Assembly: GCA_020636405.1 (NCBI GenBank)
Contig: JACJXW010000004.1
Coordinates: 2,108,001-2,172,000, forward strand
Length of the DNA: 64,000 bases
Direction: 5' to 3'
Source: Lewinellaceae bacterium
GTDB taxonomy: Bacteria > Bacteroidota > Bacteroidia > Chitinophagales > Saprospiraceae
Shown piece by piece: positions 24,588 to 32,702 of the stretch. Below the pieces are notes generated by a model that was given only the letters and a program-made list of their open reading frames with translations, searched no databases and had not been told where the DNA came from. Position numbers and translations under genes: made by a program. Numbering within the stretch: position 1 is the stretch's first letter; every line of letters begins with the position of its first letter.

Positions 24588-26697
24588 GATCTCTGTTTTT
24601 ATTGGATTGAAAAAAGGTGTATTTAGGGTTTTGCGTCTTGGCTCGATCCGCCTGGCCTAGTTTAAATGGAAGCCGAAGGATAACCCGGGTGCCCAGCGCT
24701 TTGTCCGCAGTATCGTGCAGGTCGATGATCTCTACTTTAGCGCCTTTGGCCTTTCCGACTACCTTCAACCGTTCTTCGGTGATCGCCATGCCAACAGATT
24801 TGTGATTCATAACGGAGCCGGTTTTGATTTGCCGGGCTTTTTCTCTGCCTATTCCGTCGTCTTCAACCACACAGATCAAATGCTTTCCGGTTCTTTCCAC
24901 TCGGACCTGCAAAAGGCCGGGGCCCGGCTTGGGCTTGATCCCGTGTAAGATAGCGTTCTCGGCGTAGGGCTGCAGGATCATAGCTGGAACCTGTATCAAG
25001 TCTGTGTCCAGGCCGGGAGACACCTGGATATCAAATTGCAATTTGTCCCGAAAACGCAGTTGTTCCAGGGCCAGGAAGTGTTTCAGCGTCTGCAGCTCGT
25101 CGGCAAGGCTGGTGGTGGCTTCTCTGGACCCGTTCAGGATACGGCGGGACAGGCGGGAGAAATGGATCAGGTATCTGGAGGCGGCTTCCGGCTGATTCTG
25201 ATTGACCAGGTTTTCGATGGCATTCAGGCTGTTGGAGAAAAAATGAGGGTTGATCTGGGCGCGCAGGGCATTCATTTGGGCTTTCAACCTTTTTTGTTGC
25301 TGCCTTTGCAGGAGCACGAGGAAAGCCAGGGTTGAGATCAATAAAATGATACCGCCGATGAACAATAAGTTGCGCCGTTTGCGCCAGGCCAGGATTTCAA
25401 CTTCCTCCCGCTCAAAAGTCACGAGCCGTTGATTCGTCTCCTGCAAAGTAATGGTGAGCGTATCCACTATCGACCGGTAATTATAGTTCAGAAATGCCTC
25501 CGGAGAGGTTTCGAACAGTTGGTCACAGTAGGTTTTGCCCCCTCTTGCTGATTCGGCCTGGGAATTACACAACTGGGTAATCATCTCCACCATGTTCTGC
25601 ATCACAGGAATGGCCCCTTCCTTCCCCGCTTCAACCATCGCCCTATTATAGTAATAGAGAGCAGAATCCACGAACACGGGGTCTCCGGTCAGATATGCAC
25701 GGGTATGGAAAGTTAGGCCAATGCGTTCGAACGGTATGTAAAAGTTTTCTTTCTGGTAGGATAGCCCATTGTTCAACGCTTCGAGTGCTGCGAAAAAATA
25801 GGATTCTTTTCCTTCGTCATTGTATCGTTGTAAATAGAGCAACCCCAGTTTGCTGCATACTTCGGCAACATTATCGTTGTCCTGGTTTTTCCTGGAATAA
25901 TCCAAACTCTTCCGGTAGTACTGATTGGCTTCGTCAAATCGTTTGAGGCTGGTAAGGATATCACCGATATTATTTTGTACCCTGGCCATGGAAGACAGGT
26001 TACCGGCCTGCCGGTAGTACTTCAGGCTCTCCTGGTAATGGCTCAGTGCCTGAGCGGTATCTATCGCCTCATAGGTGTTACCCAGGTCGTGTAAGATCTC
26101 CCCAATGAAAGAAAGCGAGTCCTTTTCGCTCAAATTGACCATCCGGGCGGCCTCCATAGCCTGGAGCTGGTAATCCTGGGCAAGAGTGGTTTTCCCTTCC
26201 CGGTAATGAATAATTCCGATCAGGTTGTACGCCTTGGCCAGCCAGAACTTTTCATCCAGCCGCGAAAAGATCTTCTGGCTCATCTCCGCGTCAGCTAAAG
26301 CATCGGCAATGCCTTCTCCAAACTTCCGCTTGCGCTTTTTCAGCAACGCCATGTAATACAAGCTGATGCCTTTGCGCAGGTCCAGGTTTTTCAGGATGGC
26401 TATTTTATAGGCTTCATTGGCGTATTTCAGGGCAGCATCTGTATCGTAATCTTTGATTTGATCGGCCAGGTGAAGCAGGCTGTCCACCTTTTTTCGCGAA
26501 TTAGGAAACGTGTTCATTTCCCTTATGATGGAATCAGCCCTGCTGAATCGTTCCAGCGCCTGAAGCGGCAGAGACGGGCTTTCAGCCGGTTGGAAGGATG
26601 GCTCTGGTTTGCACCCTGATAGCAGAAAGCAAGCCAACAGCCAGAAACACAGGCGCTCCCGAAAACAGAAAATGGATAGGAGAAGAAAACAGGGCAT
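24577..26697 (-). CDS. LytS/YehU-type sensor histidine kinase with TPR sensor region, lipoprotein-like N-terminus
   Basis: 706 residues from the ATG at 26697 (a TTG 10 codons upstream is less likely). The N-terminus has a hydrophobic segment with lipobox LLSGC, so the sensor part is probably periplasmic. About 50-370 is a series of tetratricopeptide repeats. A transmembrane helix spans roughly 443-463, followed by a coiled coil and the His_kinase domain with phospho-acceptor His485 in QINPHFFSNSLNAIENL, a HATPase N box PYAENAILHG and G box DDGIGREKA. These kinases normally pair with a LytTR response regulator, but none is encoded in the window. The gene heads the caspase-NACHT cluster and overlaps the caspase start by 11 bp, unusual for this family and suggesting it feeds a stress signal to the module. 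Confidence 0.88.
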   Translation of the reverse strand: MPCFLLLSIFCFRERLCFWLLACFLLSGCKPEPSFQPAESPSLPLQALERFSRADSIIREMNTFPNSRKKVDSLLHLADQIKDYDTDAALKYANEAYKIAILKNLDLRKGISLYYMALLKKRKRKFGEGIADALADAEMSQKIFSRLDEKFWLAKAYNLIGIIHYREGKTTLAQDYQLQAMEAARMVNLSEKDSLSFIGEILHDLGNTYEAIDTAQALSHYQESLKYYRQAGNLSSMARVQNNIGDILTSLKRFDEANQYYRKSLDYSRKNQDNDNVAEVCSKLGLLYLQRYNDEGKESYFFAALEALNNGLSYQKENFYIPFERIGLTFHTRAYLTGDPVFVDSALYYYNRAMVEAGKEGAIPVMQNMVEMITQLCNSQAESARGGKTYCDQLFETSPEAFLNYNYRSIVDTLTITLQETNQRLVTFEREEVEILAWRKRRNLLFIGGIILLISTLAFLVLLQRQQQKRLKAQMNALRAQINPHFFSNSLNAIENLVNQNQPEAASRYLIHFSRLSRRILNGSREATTSLADELQTLKHFLALEQLRFRDKLQFDIQVSPGLDTDLIQVPAMILQPYAENAILHGIKPKPGPGLLQVRVERTGKHLICVVEDDGIGREKARQIKTGSVMNHKSVGMAITEERLKVVGKAKGAKVEIIDLHDTADKALGTRVILRLPFKLGQADRAKTQNPKYTFFQSNKNRDHGQ

Positions 26698-27068
26698 TAT
26701 AATATTGGGTTTACAGGGCGAATACAATATTCATAGGCTCAATTTAAGAAGCCTATCTATTGCAATCCACAAGCTAGCAGTAATTGGCTTTATGGAACGG
26801 GTAACGAGTAGAATATTTCGGATATGTGGTAGTATAAACAATGGGTAAGATAGGGAATAAATTCAGATGTTCTCTGGATCTATATTGTATATTTCTGGAC
26901 GAGTATTGCATATGGATCGCTATTTTTCGATTTCCCCCGGGCATAGACGTTTTTTTATCTGTCGAGCCAGCCTTATCCTTCAGCGGCCAGAGGCTTGGGC
27001 TGGTACAAACAATTTTGGAAAAACCAATTAAAAACCCGACCTTGATAGTAGGTTAACAGCCCCTGATT
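26698..27068. other. divergent intergenic region between the caspase cluster and the flotillin pair
   Basis: About 370 bp, AT-rich, with no credible coding sequence. Promoters for both directions must lie here. I could not identify a clear TAnnTTTG element with a matching -33 box, nor a palindromic operator. Confidence 0.4.
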
Positions 27069-27635
27069 ATGCAAGAAATACTCAACCTCTTATTCTGGGC
27101 AGGGACGATCGCCGGCGGGCTTCTGATCCTCCTGCTGCTCATCTCTATCTTCGGAAGTATGGATATTGGCGGCGACGTAGATGTCGACGCCGGCGGCGAT
27201 ATGGATGCCCATGCCGACGGGGATACCAGCGACGGCGGCCTCGGCCTGCTCAAAACGCTGCTTACTTTTATTTCAGTCGGCGCCTTCACCGCCCGTGCCA
27301 TTTTCATGAATACATCCTGGTCCTGGACGTTGGTCATTCTGGCAGCCCTGGTGGCCGGAGTGGCGGCCGTTCTGCTGCTCACCTGGTTCTTCCGGTGGCT
27401 GCTCCGGAACCAGGAAGAAGGAACCTGGTACCTGTGGCAGGCCGAAGGGAAAGTGGGCAGTGTATATGTGCCTATCCCCCCTGAGGGCAAAGGAAGGATC
27501 ACAGTGATGATCGATGATGTCAACCGGGAGATGGCCGCCAAATCGGATAATGGCCGGACGCTGGCTACTCACGAAAAGGTGATGGTGGTGGAGGCAAAGG
27601 AAAATTATGTGGTCGTGTCTCCGCTGGAGGAGTGA
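27069..27635 (+). CDS. NfeD/YuaF-like membrane protein, flotillin partner
   Basis: 188 residues. An N-terminal transmembrane helix (about 4-28) is followed by an Asp/Gly-rich loop (DIGGDVDVDAGGDMDAHADG), two further membrane helices (about 58-75 and 83-110), and a C-terminal beta domain (about 120-188: EGKVGSVYVPIPPEGKGRITVMI ... VVVEAKENYVVVSPLE) that fits the soluble OB fold of NfeD/YuaF proteins. Such proteins are encoded next to flotillins and act with them in membrane microdomains. The flotillin gene follows 324 bp downstream on the same strand, supporting the call. Confidence 0.78.
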   Translation: MQEILNLLFWAGTIAGGLLILLLLISIFGSMDIGGDVDVDAGGDMDAHADGDTSDGGLGLLKTLLTFISVGAFTARAIFMNTSWSWTLVILAALVAGVAAVLLLTWFFRWLLRNQEEGTWYLWQAEGKVGSVYVPIPPEGKGRITVMIDDVNREMAAKSDNGRTLATHEKVMVVEAKENYVVVSPLEE

Positions 27636-27707
27636 ATGGGGATGAGTGATTATATTGCTATATTGTTGGTATTCAGGGGAGGTGATCAGATGGGAACGGC
27701 AGGGAGT

Positions 27708-27851
27708 GTTCGGAATTCGCTGTTCGCTATTCGCAAGTTCCTGAAAATCAACGGCACTTATTTAGAAGAGGCTGCCCGTCTAAGGTTGGACACTATTAGA
27801 AACAGGGGAGCCCAAGCTGCTTGCCGCTGTTGCGAACAGCGAATACCGAAC
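27708..27851. repeat. long-range inverted repeat in the NfeD-flotillin intergenic region
   Basis: GTTCGGAATTCGCTGTTCGC at 27708-27727 is complementary (19 of 20) to 27832-27851, with about 104 bases between. It occupies most of the 324-bp space between the two genes (27636-27959), which otherwise holds only a small GCTAG-GCCG-CTAGC palindrome at 27868-27881 and no credible gene. Its word CGAATACCGAAC recurs after the flotillin gene. Confidence 0.7.
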
Positions 27852-27959
27852 CGCGAACTCGTCCAGCGCTAGGCCGCTAGCCTAAAAAGACACAGAAAAT
27901 TGAACTATCCCTATAACAATCCACCCTTCAATCTACGCATTCAATAAAAAAACCATAAA

Positions 27960-29504
27960 ATGATACTTCGCAAATTCATTTCACCTAAACTCAGGCTCCT
28001 CCTCTCCGGAGCCATCCTGTTCTTCTCCACCCCATTGCTGGCTCAGTTCGATGACGGCATCATGGGAAGTGGTATGTCCATTGTCCTGCCTATCCTTTTC
28101 GTGGTGGCCGTTTTTCTGTTATTGTTGTGGTTCTTCATCTCCCGCTACCGCCGTTGCCCGTCCGATAAGATCCTGGTGATCTACGGAAAGACCGGGCAGG
28201 GCAGCGCCAACTGTATCCACGGGGGCGCGGCATTCGTCTGGCCGGTGATCCAGGATTACCAGTACCTCGACCTGCAGCCCATGTCGATCGATGTAAACCT
28301 TCAGGATGCGCTGTCCAAACAGAACATCCGCGTGTCCGTCCCGGCGCAGTTCACGGTGGCGATCGGCAATGAGCCCAGCCTGATGAAAGCCGCCGCCGAG
28401 CGTCTGCTGGGCATGCACAAAGACTCCATCCGCTCCCTTGCCCACGACATCATCATGGGCCAGATGCGCCTGGTGATCGCCAATATGGACATCGAAGAAT
28501 TGAATTCCGACCGCGATAAGTTCGTCACCTCCGTTTACGAACACGTGGGGGATGAATTACACAAGATCGGCCTGTCCCTCATTAACGTCAACGTAACCGA
28601 CATCCACGACGAGTCCGGGTACATCAAAGCCCTGGGGCAGGAGGCTGCCGCCAAGGCCATCAACGACGCCAAGGTGAAGGTGGCCAAGGAAGAGCGCACC
28701 GGCGCCATCGGCCAGGCCGAAGCGGATAAGGAACGGCGCACCCAGGTGGCCGCCGCCGACTCCGCTGCCGAGATCGGCGAAAAGAATGCCCAGGCCGATG
28801 CGATCAAAGGCAAAAACCTGGCCGACATCGAGATCGCCCTGTCGGATACGGCCCGGCGGCAAAAGGTGGCTGAGGCCAACAAGAATGCTGAGGTGACCGA
28901 AAAAACAGCCGAGGCCGAAGCCCAGAAGGCTGCCTACCTGGCCCAGCGGGAAGCAGAAGAGGCCCGCAAGGAACGGGAACTGGCCGCCCGCCGCGCCAAC
29001 GAGGTCGTCCAGTCCCAGATCGAAAAAGAAAAGACGGTCATTGCCGCCGAAGCGGAGGCCGAGCGCAACCGGAAAGTAGCGGAAGGGGAAGCGGCTGCAA
29101 TACTGGCCCGTTACCAGGCAGAGGCCGAAGGTATCCGCAAAGTGCTGGACGCTCAGGCCGCTGGCTTCCAGAAACTGGTCGACGCCGCCGACGGCAATGC
29201 TCAGGCCGCCATCGGCCTGTTGTTGGTGGACAAGATCCCGGAACTGGCCAAGACCCAGGCGGATGCCATCAAGAACATCAAATTCGATAAGGTGACGGTC
29301 TTCGACGGTGGCGACGGGCAGGGCACAGCCGGCTTCCTGAGCAATATGTTCAAGTCGATCCCCGCTCTGAGCGAGTTCATGAACCAATCGGGCCTCAACC
29401 TGCCGGAATACCTGGCCAGGAACGGGGAAGCAAAGAACGGAGAACCGAAAAACGGGGAGCCGGAGCAGAAGGAGGAAGTGGTTAGGCCGGAAAAGAAGAA
29501 GTAA
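27960..29504 (+). CDS. flotillin family (SPFH) protein
   Basis: 514 residues. An N-terminal signal-like segment plus transmembrane helix (about 8-60), then the SPFH domain (about 65-230: PSDKILVIYGKTG, VWPVIQDYQYLDLQPMSI, and GLSLINVNVTDIHDESGYI, which is diagnostic of flotillin/YqiK/FloT proteins). A long alanine/glutamate-rich coiled coil follows (about 225-400) with repeated AEAEA words, then a Gly-rich C-terminus. The last 25 residues contain the repeat NGEAKNGEPKNGEP and are highly charged. Flotillins oligomerise on the inner membrane and organise signalling complexes. The NfeD-like partner lies upstream. Divergent from the caspase cluster, so a functional connection at the membrane is possible but unproven. 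Confidence 0.92.
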   Translation: MILRKFISPKLRLLLSGAILFFSTPLLAQFDDGIMGSGMSIVLPILFVVAVFLLLLWFFISRYRRCPSDKILVIYGKTGQGSANCIHGGAAFVWPVIQDYQYLDLQPMSIDVNLQDALSKQNIRVSVPAQFTVAIGNEPSLMKAAAERLLGMHKDSIRSLAHDIIMGQMRLVIANMDIEELNSDRDKFVTSVYEHVGDELHKIGLSLINVNVTDIHDESGYIKALGQEAAAKAINDAKVKVAKEERTGAIGQAEADKERRTQVAAADSAAEIGEKNAQADAIKGKNLADIEIALSDTARRQKVAEANKNAEVTEKTAEAEAQKAAYLAQREAEEARKERELAARRANEVVQSQIEKEKTVIAAEAEAERNRKVAEGEAAAILARYQAEAEGIRKVLDAQAAGFQKLVDAADGNAQAAIGLLLVDKIPELAKTQADAIKNIKFDKVTVFDGGDGQGTAGFLSNMFKSIPALSEFMNQSGLNLPEYLARNGEAKNGEPKNGEPEQKEEVVRPEKKK

Positions 29505-29510
29505 CCGCTG

Positions 29511-29581
29511 TTCGGTGTTCGGTGTTCGCCCTTGAGGCAACCGAACACCGAACCTCCGAATACCGAACCTCCGAATACCGA
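29511..29581. repeat. hairpin and short direct repeats downstream of flotillin
   Basis: TTCGGTGTTCGGT (29511-29523) is perfectly complementary to 29540-29552, with a 16-nt loop, beginning 6 bases after the stop codon. It is followed by two direct copies of ACCTCCGAATACCGA. The hairpin may end the flotillin transcript, although no T-run follows; the short words match those in the repeat upstream of the gene. Confidence 0.7.
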
Positions 29582-29616
29582 AATGCGGAAATCCGGGCTC
29601 ACCTACCTAAACCTGT

Positions 29617-30165
29617 TCAAGGATTCACCAGCGTGCCCGTAAACTCGAGCCGGGCAGTCATGGCGCCGGTCACCGGGTCTACATAAAACACCTCGTAGGT
29701 ATAGTCGCCCTCGCCGGAGGCGCCTTCAAACCTCTTCGTCCCGTAGTCGATCCAGTACCTGCCGGTGCCGGCAAAGGGGCTGGTTGCTGTTGGGCCGGTA
29801 GTACCTTCAAAGGCGCCGACAAGTGTCGACCCGTCGGCTGCCGTGAAGATCGAGGTGCCGTCTTGATCCCAGGGGCCGTCTTCATCCAGGAATGTATCAT
29901 ACACATAGGAGTCGGAGTACCAGGTGCTCTTGCCCATATGAGTAGCGTTGCCTTCTGAGGGGATCACAATTGTAAGCGTACCCGTTGTACTCACTCCTTT
30001 AACGTCGGGGGAGGTGATGTACGTTGCCTTAAATGGCACCGTGGCGTTGGCCCGGGTAGTAATCATTTCATCGGCCGCGTTGGCGGGGATGGCCTGGTCC
30101 TTCTCGCAGCTGACCACAGCGGCGAAGAGTAAGGCCAGGATCGGAAGCAATAATAGTTTTTTCAT
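29617..30165 (-). CDS. putative lipoprotein, beta-rich, unknown function
   Basis: 182 residues. The signal peptide ends in AAVVSC with the lipid-attached Cys at about residue 20. The mature part is beta-rich; the C-terminal half has the pattern FAGTGRYWIDYGTKRFEGASGEGDYTY, common in small secreted beta-barrel proteins in which a GTGRF/Y and a GATG-like step repeat. No catalytic motif is recognisable. It stands alone on the minus strand with 35 bp to the flotillin repeats on the left. Confidence 0.72.
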   Translation of the reverse strand: MKKLLLLPILALLFAAVVSCEKDQAIPANAADEMITTRANATVPFKATYITSPDVKGVSTTGTLTIVIPSEGNATHMGKSTWYSDSYVYDTFLDEDGPWDQDGTSIFTAADGSTLVGAFEGTTGPTATSPFAGTGRYWIDYGTKRFEGASGEGDYTYEVFYVDPVTGAMTARLEFTGTLVNP

Positions 30166-30274
30166 GGTTTGGTTTTTTGATTTTTGAACGGTGTTTTCAT
30201 ATTGGTTCTCGGAGCATACAGGATATGTCCCAATTAACTGTCCTAATCTTGTTCCAGGAGCAGGAAACAGATTG

Positions 30275-31783
30275 TCAATCCGTCTTTACGAACTCTTGTG
30301 CTGCGAACCGGCTTCCGTCATGGACCTTTATGACGTAATGGCCGGCGGGGAGGCCTGTGATATCAACACTAAGGCTTGATCCCTTATCCAGGAACCGGAA
30401 CCCCTTTTCCTGCAATTTTTTACCGTAAGCATCGAAAATCAGGGCGCGCCCTTCGTGAAATCCCTCTCTACCTTCCCATTCCAGGGTAAGAACATCAAAT
30501 GCAGGGTTGGGATAGATCCGGAATTGGTTGTTGAGCCCCTGGCTCTGATCGGAAGAGATAACCGCTTCAACTTCCGTACAGTAGGTGTGCGAGCCGGCGA
30601 CATCTTCCACTGTCAGGCAGGCCTGGAAGGAGGCTTCCTGCGGATAGATGTGCATGGGGTTTTCTTCCGCACTGGTAGCCCCGTCCCCAAAATCCCAGAA
30701 CCAGCTTACTGGCCGGCAATCGGTAGCCTGAGCAGTAGAGGTATTGGAAAACTGCACCGCCAATTCTTCCTGTTGCGCAAAGTCGAAAACGGCAACCGGC
30801 TGGCTTACACAACCGGAGTTCTGGGCCTTGTTTTCATAATAGTATTCGTCGGACAACAGGTCCAGGTCGCCGTCGCCATCCAGGTCGGCAAGGGCGGTTA
30901 CCATTACCGTATCACCGGTGGGTATCGGCGGCAAAAAGCTGGGCGCTGTAGTGCTGCCTACATTTTCGTGGTAATAGAGTGCCCATCCTTCGTGGCCAGT
31001 AGACAGTAGAAGGTGGGAGTTCAAAATATCGAGGTCGCCGTCACAGTCCCAGTCGGCCATAACTGACCATTCCGATCCATTGGGCGGCGGGACTTGCAGG
31101 CCGAAGGGGTCGTTCACGGGGCCGGGGAACCAAAAGCTTTCCGCATCGCCCATATTTTCCAGGTACTTGAAGACGGACGGCCGCAGCCCGTTGAGCAGGG
31201 CGTCATAGTCGCCGTCCCCATCCAGGTCGCCGAATACCATAGAGGCAAAGGCGACGTTCCACATGGGGTGATAAACAGCAAGGGTAGGGGTGCTGCTGAA
31301 GGCCGGCTCGGTCCGGGTGCCGGTATTTTCATAGTAGGAGATCGTGCTTGCGGCGCAGTGGTTGAAGGCGAAGGCATCGAGGTCGCCGTCATTATCGATG
31401 TCGACGAACTGGGAGGCGACAAGGTCGCCCGGCAGGCCAAAGGTCTGGCCGGATTGCTTGATAAATTCGGGGCATTCGTCAGATCCCTGATTCTCGAAGT
31501 ATTCGAAGGACAGGCTCTGCCAGCATGGGGACTGGAAAATTCTGTTGTGGGCGAACAGGTCCTGGTCTCCATCGCCGTCCATATCGGCAAGGACAGGGAT
31601 CAGCATTGCCCCGCTTGGCGTGAAGCTGGTTCCGAATGGATTCAGGACGGGATCGGCGAAAAAACCTTGTCCTCTTGCGGGAATGGCAAGAAGGGCTGCC
31701 AGCAATACCGGCAGAAGGGGGGCAAGTAATGCCGACACGGCTCGCCGCCTTGAGTTGGATGGGTAAAATAATGCTTTTTTCAT
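30275..31783 (-). CDS. FG-GAP/VCBS repeat and PKD protein with T9SS sorting domain
   Basis: About 502 residues from the ATG at 31783; the frame stays open further upstream, but the product from this ATG begins MKKALFYP and has a clear signal peptide (ending IPARGQ). Five Ca-binding loops of the form D-x-D-x-D-G-D-x-D (LADMDGDGDQDLFAH, FVDIDNDGDLDAFAF, GDLDGDGDYDALL, DWDCDGDLDILNS, LADLDGDGDLDLLSD) indicate an FG-GAP beta-propeller. A PKD domain follows (SWFWDFGDGATSAEENP), and the end is a T9SS type A domain (FRIYPNPAFDVLTLEW ... FVKTD). Secreted, probably surface-attached, adhesion-like; ligand unknown. Confidence 0.9.
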   Translation of the reverse strand: MKKALFYPSNSRRRAVSALLAPLLPVLLAALLAIPARGQGFFADPVLNPFGTSFTPSGAMLIPVLADMDGDGDQDLFAHNRIFQSPCWQSLSFEYFENQGSDECPEFIKQSGQTFGLPGDLVASQFVDIDNDGDLDAFAFNHCAASTISYYENTGTRTEPAFSSTPTLAVYHPMWNVAFASMVFGDLDGDGDYDALLNGLRPSVFKYLENMGDAESFWFPGPVNDPFGLQVPPPNGSEWSVMADWDCDGDLDILNSHLLLSTGHEGWALYYHENVGSTTAPSFLPPIPTGDTVMVTALADLDGDGDLDLLSDEYYYENKAQNSGCVSQPVAVFDFAQQEELAVQFSNTSTAQATDCRPVSWFWDFGDGATSAEENPMHIYPQEASFQACLTVEDVAGSHTYCTEVEAVISSDQSQGLNNQFRIYPNPAFDVLTLEWEGREGFHEGRALIFDAYGKKLQEKGFRFLDKGSSLSVDITGLPAGHYVIKVHDGSRFAAQEFVKTD

Positions 31784-31836
31784 GTTGAGGCCTTTTGGTT
31801 TATAAAAGATGAATTGGCTTGCGGCCCGGCGTTGTC

Positions 31837-32193
31837 TCACGCCGATAGCTCCAGCCAGTCTGTGATCATCCAATGAGCGATAATCTTACCGTGCCCGATA
31901 TGGTAACCAATGGCATACGGGATCTCCACCGATTTGCCGGTAGGGGGCATTCCATTCATGGGGCCTTTTTGTTTGCCGACAAAGCGGGCGCGTACGATGA
32001 CGCGGTTGTCTTCTGCGGTTACTTCATCGACCTTGATCTGGTAATGAGGAAAGCCGCTCTCGAGGAAGGTAATGCGCTCAGTTAACTTTGGGTCGGTAGT
32101 ATATTGAGAAAGGATCTGGAGTTTATTCTCCGCATGGTTCAGCGCCTGGATGAAGTCGAGAATAAACTTTTTATTTTTCCCTGCTTTGTCCAC
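31837..32193 (-). CDS. SnoaL-like/ester cyclase family protein, copy 2
   Basis: 118 residues starting with GTG at 32193 (MDKAGKNKKFILDFIQAL). The NTF2-like cone fold is suggested by the helix-helix opening and the strand ending in GKIIAHWMITDWLEL, matching the paralog's DKIVDHWMIADQMEL. Members bind small hydrophobic molecules; many have no known activity. Third gene of a probable operon headed by the AraC-type regulator at 32695. Confidence 0.75.
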   Translation of the reverse strand: MDKAGKNKKFILDFIQALNHAENKLQILSQYTTDPKLTERITFLESGFPHYQIKVDEVTAEDNRVIVRARFVGKQKGPMNGMPPTGKSVEIPYAIGYHIGHGKIIAHWMITDWLELSA

Positions 32194-32285
32194 GGTATTT
32201 ATTTTTTCTTATAAGATACCGTTGGGAAAAGGGTAGGAGGTAGGCTATTTGTCCTGAAAATTTGCCTGCAGGTTGCAGAAGGCTC

Positions 32286-32702
32286 CTAATCGTTCTCTTT
32301 TGCCACCTTTTCAAATTCCGGTTTCATGGATGAGGCCAGGCCCAGTTGTTCCAGCAATTCCATCTGGTCGGCGATCATCCAGTGGTCGACAATTTTGTCG
32401 TCTTTGATCCGGTAACAAATGGCGAATGGCATTTTGAAATGCTTAAAAGTAGGAGGCATATCATCCAGGCTTCCTTCGTGCCTGCCGGACATGCTGGCCC
32501 GTACGAAGACCCTGTCATCTGCGGTAAAGATCTCTTCAGCCACAGCATTGTAATGGGGAAATGTTCGTTCAAAGAATTTGATGTGCTCGATCAGCTTCTC
32601 GTCGGAAACGAATTTACGGATGAGTTCTTCCGTTTTTCTTTTTCCTGCCAGAGCATTGTAGTATTCGAGGATGAACGCCCGGTTTTTCTTTTCTTTATTC
32701 AT
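32286..32702 (-). CDS. SnoaL-like/ester cyclase family protein, copy 1
   Basis: 138 residues, NTF2-like fold. MNKEKKNRAFILEYYNALAG opens as in the paralog at 31837-32193; FPHYNAVAEEIFTADDRVFVRA and DDKIVDHWMIADQMEL are the conserved strands. It overlaps the 3' end of the AraC-type regulator by 8 bp (ATG at 32702), so translation is probably coupled, and the regulator may control both SnoaL-like genes. Activity unknown. Confidence 0.78.
   Translation of the reverse strand: MNKEKKNRAFILEYYNALAGKRKTEELIRKFVSDEKLIEHIKFFERTFPHYNAVAEEIFTADDRVFVRASMSGRHEGSLDDMPPTFKHFKMPFAICYRIKDDKIVDHWMIADQMELLEQLGLASSMKPEFEKVAKEND

Noticed and set aside
27636..27872. 78-codon frame directly after the NfeD-like gene
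   Set aside because: It begins right at the previous stop and runs through the long inverted repeat; composition is unlike a protein.
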